The notes under the pieces are model-generated. The model was not told where the DNA came from and ran no database searches. It saw only the letters and a program-made list of their open reading frames with translations. From positions 51,523-115,522 of the forward strand of contig JAGWZE010000007.1 in the NCBI GenBank assembly GCA_018969015.1: 64,000 nt of DNA. Reading direction: 5' to 3'. Source of the DNA: Alphaproteobacteria bacterium. GTDB lineage: Bacteria > Pseudomonadota > Alphaproteobacteria > Caulobacterales > Aquidulcibacteraceae. Shown here piece after piece: positions 8,706 through 16,011 of this stretch (positions within the stretch are counted from its first letter, which is position 1; the number at the start of each line of letters is the position of its first letter). The position numbers and the translations under genes are program-made.

Positions 8706-10471
8706 CCCGTGAAATCCTCCAGGTTCGGATCATAAAGCGGATCGGCGCCGACCTTGATGCTCGCCGCAAGACCGGGCGCCGCCGCGAGCACCGTTTCGGC
8801 ATAGAAACCGGCCAACGCCTCCTGCGCCGTCGCGTGCTGCGGGTCCTGGCCCGCCGCCGTGGCGGAGAGCACGCCGCGCGCGAGCAGGGCGCCGCCCACG
8901 ACGTCGCCCGCGAGCTTGAGGTAGGGGGTCGCGCCCGCCAGCGCGTCGCGGCGATCGCCGGCGCTCAGGATATAGGCCGTCGCGTCCTCAAGCGCGGCGA
9001 CCGCCTCGTCCAGCCGCTTGGCGAGACGCTCCAGCGCGAAGCGCCCGGTGGCGACGCAATCACCCGCGACCGCCTTGGCCTCCGCCACGAGCGCCGCCAT
9101 CGCCGCGCCGCCGTCGCCCGAGAGCTTGCGCCCGATCAGGTCGATCGCCTGGATGCCGTTGGTGCCCTCGTAGATCGGCGCGATGCGGGCGTCGCGATAG
9201 AACTGCGCGGCGCCGCCGTCCTCGACGAAGCCCATGCCGCCATGCACCTGCACGCCCTGGCTCGCCACTTCGACGCCCATGTCCGTGCACCAGGCTTTCG
9301 CGATCGGCGTGAGCAGGTCCTCGCGCGCCTTCCAGAACGCGCGGTCCGCGTCGGAGCCGGTGAGCGCGCGATCGGCGGCTACCGCGGTCGCGTAGCAGAT
9401 CGCGCGGCCGGCCTGGATCTTGGCCTTCATGGCGAGCAGCATGCGCCGCACGTCCGCATGCAGAAGGATCGGCGCCGGACCTTTCTCCGTGGCGCCCTCC
9501 GCGCGGCCCTGGCGACGCTCGCGCGCGTAGTCGAGCGCCTTCTGGTACGCGGCCTCCGCCACCGCCACGCCCTGCAGGCCGACATTCAGCCGCGCGGCGT
9601 TCATCATCGTGAACATCGCCGCGAGCCCCGCATGCGGCGCCCCGATGAGCCAGCCCGTCGCGCCCTCATAGGCCATCGTGCAGGTCGGCGAGGCGTGGAT
9701 GCCCATCTTCCGCTCGAGCCCGATGCAGCGCAGCGCGTTGCGCACGCCGGGCCTGCCGTCCGCGGTCGGCAGGTTCTTCGGCACGACGAACAGCGACACG
9801 CCCTTCGATCCGGGCGGCGCATCCGGCAGCCGCGCCAGCACGAGATGGACGATGTTCTCCGCCAGATCGTGCTCGCCCCAGGTGATGTAGATTTTCTGCC
9901 CGGTGATGGCGTAGGAGCCGTCGCCGTTGGGCGTGGCGCGCGAGGTGAGGGCGCCAACGTCCGATCCCGCCTGCGGCTCCGTCAGGTTCATCGTCCCGGT
10001 CCATGCGCCCGAGACGAGCTTCTCGAGATAGACCGCCTTCTGCTCGTCCGATCCGTGCGCCTCCAGGCACTCGATGGCGCCCAGCGTGAGCATCGGCGCG
10101 AGCCCGAACGCCATGTTGGCGGCGTGGATCATCTCGTGCACCGCGAGCGCCACCGCCTTCGGCAGGCCCTGGCCGCCATGGGCGGGGTCTGCGGCGAGCC
10201 CCTGCCAGCCGCCCTCGACGAACCGGGCATAGGCCTCCGGGAAGCCCGCGGCCGCCCGCACGACGCCGTTCTCCAGCCGCACGCCCTCGCGGTCGCCGCT
10301 CTGGTTCAGCGGCGCCAGCGTTTCGGCGGCGAGCTGGCCCGCGCCGTCGAGAATGGCCGCAAGCAGGTCGGCGTCGAGATCGGGATAGGCGCCGCCCGCC
10401 TGCACGGACCAGAGCCCGGCGGCGTGATCGAGCGCGAATCGGATGTCTTTCAGGGGCGCGGCGTAGGGCAT
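8702..10471 (-). CDS. Acyl-CoA dehydrogenase (long, with C-terminal extension)
   Basis: 589 aa, typical of the DUF1974/C-terminal-extended group. MPYAAPLKDIRFAL start; FAD-contact segment MNLTEPQAGSDVGAL; EKIYITWGEHDL-like mid segment; catalytic Glu region YEGTNGIQAIDLIGRKL. It dehydrogenates an acyl-CoA to the enoyl-CoA with electrons passed to ETF. The frame remains open to 10759 but homologues begin at MPYAAP. The ATGA overlap with the downstream thioesterase marks an operon. It is divergent from the first YceI gene, with 157 bp between starts. Confidence 0.93.
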   Translation of the reverse strand: MPYAAPLKDIRFALDHAAGLWSVQAGGAYPDLDADLLAAILDGAGQLAAETLAPLNQSGDREGVRLENGVVRAAAGFPEAYARFVEGGWQGLAADPAHGGQGLPKAVALAVHEMIHAANMAFGLAPMLTLGAIECLEAHGSDEQKAVYLEKLVSGAWTGTMNLTEPQAGSDVGALTSRATPNGDGSYAITGQKIYITWGEHDLAENIVHLVLARLPDAPPGSKGVSLFVVPKNLPTADGRPGVRNALRCIGLERKMGIHASPTCTMAYEGATGWLIGAPHAGLAAMFTMMNAARLNVGLQGVAVAEAAYQKALDYARERRQGRAEGATEKGPAPILLHADVRRMLLAMKAKIQAGRAICYATAVAADRALTGSDADRAFWKAREDLLTPIAKAWCTDMGVEVASQGVQVHGGMGFVEDGGAAQFYRDARIAPIYEGTNGIQAIDLIGRKLSGDGGAAMAALVAEAKAVAGDCVATGRFALERLAKRLDEAVAALEDATAYILSAGDRRDALAGATPYLKLAGDVVGGALLARGVLSATAAGQDPQHATAQEALAGFYAETVLAAAPGLAASIKVGADPLYDPNLEDFTG

Positions 10472-10628
10472 CGGTGCGGTTCTCTCTGTGGACGGCCTTT
10501 TGACGCCTTTTGCCGCCGCGGAGAAGGGGGCGTGACGCCCGGCGGAAACGGATCGTTCCCGCCCGGGGTCTGGACCGATGGTCGCGGGAGGCCCATGTAG
10601 GCGCGGGGAACAGCCCTGGAGACTGTCT

Positions 10629-11264
10629 ATGCGCGCGCTTGCTCTCGCTCTTTTGGTCGCGGCTTCGCCCGTGATCGCCCTTGCTCCCGTCGCCGTCGCG
10701 CCGGCGATGGCGGCCGAACCGGTCGCGCCGAAGGACCTGGCGGCGGTCCCCGCCGGCACGTTCCAGCTCGATCCGACTCACACGAGCGTGACCTGGCGCG
10801 TCAGCCATTTCGGCCTGACGCAATACACCGCCCGCTTCGACAAGATCTCGGGCTCGCTCAAAGTCGATCCGAAGGCCCCGGAAGCCAGCTTCCTTTCGGT
10901 GGCGATCGACGCGGCCTCCGTGAACACCGGCCTGCCGAACTTCGACAAGAAGATCGCGACCGACTACTTCAAGGCCGAGACGACGCCGTCGATCTCGTTC
11001 CAGTCCGGCAAGGTGCAGGTGACGGGCCCGGACAAGGCGTTCGTCACGGGCAATCTCACGTTCGCGGGCGTGACGAAGCCCGTCACGCTCGACGTCACCT
11101 GGAACGGCGGCACGTTCAACAAGTTCGCCCAGGCCTACGTGCTGGGCTTCTCCGCCACCGGCAAGCTCAAGCGCTCCGACTTCGGACTGACGCAACTGCA
11201 GGGCGTCGTGGGCGACGAGGTCGATCTGCTGATCCAGGCGGAATTCCAGAACAAGGGCCAGTAG
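10629..11264 (+). CDS. YceI family periplasmic protein (1 of 3)
   Basis: 211 aa. Cleavable signal peptide ending around AVAPAMAAE, then a complete YceI beta-barrel: FQLDPTHTSVTWRVSHFGLTQYTARF, FDKKIATDYFKAE, VTGNLTFAGVTKPVTLDV and FSATGKLKRSDFGL. YceI proteins are lipocalin-like and bind isoprenoid chains in the periplasm; several are co-transcribed with cytochrome b561. GGAG lies eight bases before the ATG at 10629. The next two genes also carry YceI domains. A hairpin at 11279-11312 follows. Confidence 0.93.
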   Translation: MRALALALLVAASPVIALAPVAVAPAMAAEPVAPKDLAAVPAGTFQLDPTHTSVTWRVSHFGLTQYTARFDKISGSLKVDPKAPEASFLSVAIDAASVNTGLPNFDKKIATDYFKAETTPSISFQSGKVQVTGPDKAFVTGNLTFAGVTKPVTLDVTWNGGTFNKFAQAYVLGFSATGKLKRSDFGLTQLQGVVGDEVDLLIQAEFQNKGQ

Positions 11265-11278
11265 GCCCAGGCATCGAC

Positions 11279-11312
11279 GCGCGCCCCGCATTCGGGGCGC
11301 GCGCGCGGTTTT
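11279..11312 (+). terminator. Hairpin between YceI genes 1 and 2 (partial terminator)
   Basis: Perfect 10-bp stem GCGCGCCCCG (11279-11288) with CGGGGCGCGC (11293-11302), loop CATT, then GCGCGG and only four T. It may act as an attenuator or 3'-end stabiliser rather than a full stop. Confidence 0.55.
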
Positions 11313-11354
11313 CACAGGGAAGCCCGGGCATGGGCTCGGGGTTGGAGGGATGAC

Positions 11355-12065
11355 ATGAAGGTGAAGATGTTGCTCGGCGCTGCGGCGCTCGCGTTCGCGG
11401 CCGTGGCGTGCAGCCCGCAAGCCGCCAAGGCGCCGGAAGCGCCCGCCGCGCCGGCGCCCGCCGCGCCGGTGAAGGTGGAAGTGCCCGCCGGCGACTACGG
11501 CCTCGACCCGACCCACGGCAGCATCACGTGGAAGGTCAACCACATGGGCCTGTCGAACTACACGGCCCGCTTCGCGAAGTGGGACGCCACGATCACGTTC
11601 GATCCGGCCAACCTTTCGGCCTCGAAGGTCGTCGCCACGATCGATCCGACGTCGGTCAAGACGGACTATCCGGGCGACTACAAGAAAACGCACGCCCAGA
11701 CGGGCTTCAAGAGCTGGGACGAAGACCTCGCCAAGAGCGACAAGTTCTTCAACGCCGGCAAATTCCCGACGATCACCTTCACGTCCACCTCGGTCGAAAC
11801 GACCGGCGAAAAGACGGGCAAGGTGACGGGCGATCTCACCTTCCTCGGCGTGACGAAGCCGGTGACGCTCGACGTCACGTTCAACGGCTCGAAGAACCCG
11901 CACCCGTTCGTTCCGGCGGCGGCGATCGGCTTCTCGGCCACCGGCACGATCAAGCGCAGCGACTTCGGCGTGGCGTTCCCGCCGGGCCCGGTCGGTGACG
12001 ACGTGCAGATCATCATCGAAGGCGAATTCATCCAGAAGGTCGCCCCGGCCGCGCCGGCGAAGTAA
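11355..12065 (+). CDS. YceI family lipoprotein (2 of 3)
   Basis: 236 aa. Signal with lipobox AVACS, so the mature protein is lipidated at about Cys19. A proline/alanine linker (AAKAPEAPAAPAPAAP) leads to a YceI domain: YGLDPTHGSITWKVNHMGLSNYTARF, DEDLAKSDKFFNAGKFP, VTGDLTFLGVTKPVTLDV and FSATGTIKRSDFGVAF. It shares the domain pattern of the preceding periplasmic copy but is tethered to a membrane. It follows that copy on the same strand and precedes a cytochrome b561-YceI fusion, suggesting a shared isoprenoid/quinone-related task. Confidence 0.93.
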   Translation: MKVKMLLGAAALAFAAVACSPQAAKAPEAPAAPAPAAPVKVEVPAGDYGLDPTHGSITWKVNHMGLSNYTARFAKWDATITFDPANLSASKVVATIDPTSVKTDYPGDYKKTHAQTGFKSWDEDLAKSDKFFNAGKFPTITFTSTSVETTGEKTGKVTGDLTFLGVTKPVTLDVTFNGSKNPHPFVPAAAIGFSATGTIKRSDFGVAFPPGPVGDDVQIIIEGEFIQKVAPAAPAK

Positions 12066-12075
12066 GGTGGCGCTT

Positions 12076-12103
12076 CCGGCCCGGGACACGCGTTCCGGGC
12101 CGG
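12076..12103. repeat. Inverted repeat between YceI genes 2 and 3
   Basis: CCGGCCCGG (12076-12084) with CCGGGCCGG (12095-12103), a perfect 9-bp stem with a 10-base loop. There is no T run. A possible intercistronic RNA hairpin setting relative expression. Confidence 0.5.
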
Positions 12104-12122
12104 TCGCTGCAAGAGGATCCGC

Positions 12123-13463
12123 ATGACCCGGTCGAGACGGTACACGCCGGTCGCCATCGCGCTGCATTGGCTGATCGCCATCAGCCTCGTCGCCCTGATC
12201 TTCGTCGGTTGGTGGATGGGCGACGCGATCGAGAAGCCCGAAACGCGCGCCGCCGCCTACGCTGCGTTCCAGCTGCACAAGGCTTTCGGCGTCACCGTTC
12301 TCGTGTTGACGTTCGCGCGTCTCGCCTGGCGTCTCATGAACCCGCCGCCGCCGCTCACCACGGCGATGCCCGCGTGGGAGCGCTTCGCCGCGCAAGCCAC
12401 GCACGCGGCGTTCTACACGCTCGCCATCGGCATCCCGCTCGCGGGCCTCGTCTATGTCTCGACGGGCTGGATCGCGCACGATGACCGCCCGTTCTCGGTC
12501 GCGACGTCCTATTTCGGCCTGTTCACGATCCCGCATCTGCCGTTCATCGAAGCGATGGCGCCGGAAGCGCGCCGCGCGCTCGCGTTCATGAGCATCAACG
12601 CCCACGGCAAGATGGCCTGGGGCGTGCTCATCCTGCTCGCGCTGCATGTCGGCGCGGCCCTGAAGCACCATTTCGTCGACAAGGACGACGTGCTCGCCCG
12701 CATGGTCCCCGTGCTCAAGCTGCAGGGCGAACCGGGCGAACCGGCGCGCGATGGCGCGGCTCCGTTCCTTGCCGGCGTCGCCGCGGTGCTCGCGCTCGGC
12801 GTCGGAACGGCGCTGATCGGCGCGCCGGAAAAGCCGTTCCCCGCCGCGGTCGAGGCGCCGGCGCCCGCCGTCGCGCCCACGCCGCTGCCCGATGCGGCCC
12901 CCGCTGTCGCGCCGGCCGCGGCGACGTCCGCCGAAACCGAAAAGGCCGCAGCGCCCGCCGCCGTTCCGGCATGGACCGTCGATCCCGGCGCCTCGCGGAT
13001 CGAGTTCGAAGGCCAGCACGCCGGCAAGGGCTTCAAGGGCCGGTTCGAGCGCTGGTCCGCCGACATCCGCTTCGATCCCGACAAGCTCGATCAGTCCAAG
13101 GCGGTGGTCACGATCGAAACCGGATCGGCCGGCACGGGCGACAGCACGCAGACCGCCTCGCTGAAAGACGCCGAGTGGTTCGGCCCGGCGAAGTTCCCGA
13201 CTGCCCGCTTCGAGACGACGCGCATCACCGCGCTCGGCGGCGAGAAGTACGAGGCGCGCGGAACGCTCACGATCAAGGGCAAGTCCTATCCCGTCGTGTT
13301 GCCGTTCACGCTCGAGATCAAAGGCGGCGAGGCCGAAATGCGCGGCGAAGTCACGCTCGATCGCATCGCGCTCGATCTCGGCGTCGGCTCCGATCCGACG
13401 GCGGATTGGGTCAGCCGGTCGATCGTCGTCGAGGTGCGCGTGAAGGCCAAGCGCGCCGCGTGA
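12123..13463 (+). CDS. Cytochrome b561-YceI fusion protein (3 of 3)
   Basis: 446 aa. The N-terminal ~200 residues are a four-helix cytochrome b561: RYTPVAIALHWLIAISLV, FQLHKAFGVTVLVLTFARLAWR, HAAFYTLAIGIPLAGLVYVS and LLALHVGAALKHHFVDKDDVL, with the paired His expected for haem b. A further hydrophobic segment and a long Pro/Ala linker lead to a YceI domain (WTVDPGASRIEFEGQHAGKGFKGRF to the end), which must be periplasmic. In E. coli the b561 and YceI parts are separate neighbouring genes. Here they are joined and preceded by two more YceI genes. Four bases separate its stop from the next start. Confidence 0.93.
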   Translation: MTRSRRYTPVAIALHWLIAISLVALIFVGWWMGDAIEKPETRAAAYAAFQLHKAFGVTVLVLTFARLAWRLMNPPPPLTTAMPAWERFAAQATHAAFYTLAIGIPLAGLVYVSTGWIAHDDRPFSVATSYFGLFTIPHLPFIEAMAPEARRALAFMSINAHGKMAWGVLILLALHVGAALKHHFVDKDDVLARMVPVLKLQGEPGEPARDGAAPFLAGVAAVLALGVGTALIGAPEKPFPAAVEAPAPAVAPTPLPDAAPAVAPAAATSAETEKAAAPAAVPAWTVDPGASRIEFEGQHAGKGFKGRFERWSADIRFDPDKLDQSKAVVTIETGSAGTGDSTQTASLKDAEWFGPAKFPTARFETTRITALGGEKYEARGTLTIKGKSYPVVLPFTLEIKGGEAEMRGEVTLDRIALDLGVGSDPTADWVSRSIVVEVRVKAKRAA

Positions 13464-13467
13464 CGCC

Positions 13468-14403
13468 ATGACGATCGTCGCCGCCGACGCCGCCGGGATC
13501 GCGCGCGCCGCCGCCGCGATCCGCGACGGCGCGCTCGTCGGCCTGCCGACGGAAACGGTCTATGGGCTCGCCGCCGACGCGACGAACGGGGAGGCGGTCG
13601 CGCGCGTGTACGCGGCGAAGGGCCGCCCGCAGTTCAACCCGCTGATCGCGCACGTGCCCGATCTCGACGCCGCGCTTGCGCTCGCCGATCTGCCCGCGGC
13701 GGGCAGGGCGCTCGCCACCGCCTTCTGGCCCGGCCCCCTGACGCTTGTCGCGCCGCGCCGCGCCGACGCGCCGGTGTCCTCCCTCGCCACGGCCGGTCTC
13801 GACACCATCGCCGTGCGCGCGCCCGCGCATCCCGTCGCGCAGGCGGTGCTGCGCGCGGTGGGCCGTCCGCTCGCCGCGCCAAGCGCCAATCGTTCGGGCC
13901 ATGTCAGCCCGACGCGCGCGGCCCACGTGGAGGCGGATCTGGGCGGCGCCGTCGCGCTCACGCTGGAGGGCGGCGCCTGCGCCGTCGGCGTGGAGTCCAC
14001 GATCGTCGGCCTGTTCGGCGACGGTCCGGTGCTGTTGCGGCCCGGCGGCGTGCCGCGCGCCGCCATCGAGGCCGTCATCGGACCGCTCGCCATGCCGACC
14101 GGCGCCGCCATCGTCGCGCCCGGCATGCTCGCCAGCCATTACGCGCCGCGCGCCCGCGTGCGGCTCGATGCGGCCGCGCCCGCGCCGGGGGAAACCTATC
14201 TCGGCTTCGGCCCCGGCGCGCCGCCGGGCGCAGCGAACCTTTCGCCGCGCGGCGATCTCGTGGAGGCCGCCGCGCGCCTGTTCGATCTCCTGCGCGCGCT
14301 CGACGCCGAAGGCGCCGCGGTGATCGCCGTCGCGCCGATCCCCGCCGAAGGCCTGGGCGAGGCGATCCGCGACCGGCTCGCCCGCGCGGCTGCGCCGCGC
14401 TGA
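13468..14403 (+). CDS. L-threonylcarbamoyladenylate synthase (Sua5 type)
   Basis: 311 aa. YrdC domain GALVGLPTETVYGLAADATN, VYAAKGRPQFNPLIAHV, FWPGPLTLV, RAPAHPVAQAVL and APSANRSGHVSPT, followed by a Sua5 C-terminal domain after APGMLASHYAPRA. It makes threonylcarbamoyl-AMP from threonine, bicarbonate and ATP for the t6A modification of ANN-decoding tRNAs. Length distinguishes the Sua5 form from short TsaC. It begins four bases after the b561-YceI gene and may be co-transcribed, though functionally unrelated. Confidence 0.93.
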   Translation: MTIVAADAAGIARAAAAIRDGALVGLPTETVYGLAADATNGEAVARVYAAKGRPQFNPLIAHVPDLDAALALADLPAAGRALATAFWPGPLTLVAPRRADAPVSSLATAGLDTIAVRAPAHPVAQAVLRAVGRPLAAPSANRSGHVSPTRAAHVEADLGGAVALTLEGGACAVGVESTIVGLFGDGPVLLRPGGVPRAAIEAVIGPLAMPTGAAIVAPGMLASHYAPRARVRLDAAAPAPGETYLGFGPGAPPGAANLSPRGDLVEAAARLFDLLRALDAEGAAVIAVAPIPAEGLGEAIRDRLARAAAPR

Positions 14404-14460
14404 TCAGGCGTGCGGCCGCGCCGCGCTGACAGCCGCCCCATGGCCGGGTAGTCTCGCGCC

Positions 14461-15855
14461 ATGGACGCCGACCCCTCGATCTTCGAACGCCTCGCCAACC
14501 GCCTCGGTCCCGGCGGCTGGACGACCGACCCCGATCTCCTTGCGCCGCATCTCGTCGAGTGGCGTCAGCGCTACCGGGGAACGACGCCCTTCATGGCCAT
14601 GCCCGCCAGCACGGAGGAGGTGGCCGACATCGTCCGCCTGTGCGCGCAAGCGCGCCTCCCGATCACGCCGCAAAGCGGCAACACCGGCCTCGTCGGCGGG
14701 CAGATCCCAGATGGCGAGTTGCTGCTCTCGCTCAAGCGCATGAACCGCATCCGCAGCATCGACGCCGCCGACGACAGCCTCGTCGCCGAAGCGGGCTGCA
14801 TCCTAGCGACCGTGCAGCAGGCCGCGGCCGATGCGGGGCGGCTGTTTCCGCTCAGCCTCGGTTCGCAGGGCTCGGCCATGATCGGCGGCCTCGTGTCGAC
14901 GAACGCCGGCGGCGTGCACGTGGCCCGCTACGGTATGATGCGCGATCTCGTGCTCGGGCTCGAGGTGGTCCTGGCGGACGGCTCGATCCTGCCGGGCCTC
15001 AAGAGCCTGCGCAAAGACAATACGGGCTATGATCTGCGTCAGCTGTTCGTCGGCGCGGAAGGCACGCTGGGCGTCGTCACCGCCGCCACGCTCAAGCTGT
15101 TTCCCAAACCGTCCGAACACGTCACGGCGATGGCGGGCGTGATGAGCGCGGCGGACGCGCTCGCCTTCCTGCATCTCGCCCGCCAGCACACCGGCGCGCT
15201 CTCCGCATTCGAGCTGATGAACCGGCTCTCAGTGGACGTCTGCGTGCGCCACATGCCGGGCGTGCGCGATCCGTTCGCGATCGCGCCGTCGTTCCTGGTG
15301 TTGCTCGAGTTCGAGTCCGTGCGCGACGATGGGCTCGAAGCGGCCGTGGAGGATGCGCTCGGCGCCGCGATGGAGGCGGGCCTCGTCGTCGACGCCGCGA
15401 TCGCCAAGTCGCAGGCGCAGGAGCGCGCCTTTTGGAAGCTGCGGGAGGAAATCCCGGCTGCGCACCGCCTGGAAGGCGCCCAAGTGAATCTCGACGTCTC
15501 GGTGCCGGTCAGCGCGGTGCCGCGCTTCCTCGACGTCGCCGGCGCCACCGTCGAGCGCGTCGCCCCCGGTGCGCGCGTGATCGCGTTCGGCCATGCGGGC
15601 GACGGCAACATCCACTACACCATCGTCCAGAAACCGGGCGCCGATCCGGCCGCCTTCCCGGGGGAGGCGCTCGTCCAGGCCGTGCAGGACGACGTCCTGC
15701 GCCTCAACGGCTCGATCTCGGCGGAACACGGCATCGGCGTGTCGCGGCGCCACGAGCTGCCGCGCTACAAATCGCCCGTCGCGCTCGCCGCGATGCGCAC
15801 GCTGAAAGAGGCGTTCGATCCGCTGCGGATCATGAATCCCCGCGCGATGATCTGA
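14461..15855 (+). CDS. FAD-binding oxidase of the GlcD / D-2-hydroxyacid dehydrogenase family
   Basis: 464 aa. PCMH-type FAD domain with PQSGNTGLVGGQIPDGELLL and GSQGSAMIGGLVSTNAGGVHV, then TGYDLRQLFVGAEGTLGVVT, and a C-terminal FAD-oxidase domain with FGHAGDGNIHY and the terminal SAEHGIGVSRR. Close in layout to D-lactate and D-2-hydroxyglutarate dehydrogenases, which pass electrons to a quinone or ETF; the substrate cannot be fixed from sequence. Its last 26 bp overlap the convergent ccoS gene. Confidence 0.9.
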   Translation: MDADPSIFERLANRLGPGGWTTDPDLLAPHLVEWRQRYRGTTPFMAMPASTEEVADIVRLCAQARLPITPQSGNTGLVGGQIPDGELLLSLKRMNRIRSIDAADDSLVAEAGCILATVQQAAADAGRLFPLSLGSQGSAMIGGLVSTNAGGVHVARYGMMRDLVLGLEVVLADGSILPGLKSLRKDNTGYDLRQLFVGAEGTLGVVTAATLKLFPKPSEHVTAMAGVMSAADALAFLHLARQHTGALSAFELMNRLSVDVCVRHMPGVRDPFAIAPSFLVLLEFESVRDDGLEAAVEDALGAAMEAGLVVDAAIAKSQAQERAFWKLREEIPAAHRLEGAQVNLDVSVPVSAVPRFLDVAGATVERVAPGARVIAFGHAGDGNIHYTIVQKPGADPAAFPGEALVQAVQDDVLRLNGSISAEHGIGVSRRHELPRYKSPVALAAMRTLKEAFDPLRIMNPRAMI

Positions 15856-16009
15856 GCGGGGGCGCATCCGCCTCGTCGTCGATCAGGATGCGCTCCGCCG
15901 CGCCCTCGAGGTCTTCGTATTGCCCGCTGCGCAGCGTCCACAAGAAGGCGCCGAGCCCGACGACGCCCATGAAGATCGTTGCGGGGATCAGATAGATCAT
16001 CGCCTCCAT
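15830..16009 (-). CDS. ccoS: cbb3 oxidase assembly protein CcoS
   Basis: 59 aa. MEAMIYLIPATIFMGVVGLGAFLWTLRSGQYEDLEGAAERILIDDE is characteristic of CcoS: one transmembrane helix, then a short conserved QY-D-L-x-G-A cytosolic tail. CcoS is needed for haem/copper insertion into CcoN. It starts two bases after the ccoI stop and is the last gene of the cco operon. It overlaps 26 bp of the 3' end of the opposing FAD oxidase gene. Found by reading the minus strand after ccoI. Confidence 0.92.
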   Translation of the reverse strand: MEAMIYLIPATIFMGVVGLGAFLWTLRSGQYEDLEGAAERILIDDEADAPPLRSSRGDS

Positions 16010-16011
16010 GG

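Noticed and set aside
9666..13469. 1267-codon open frame on the minus strand
   Set aside because: Antisense to three clear YceI-domain genes and overlapping the acyl-CoA dehydrogenase in another frame. No recognisable domain.
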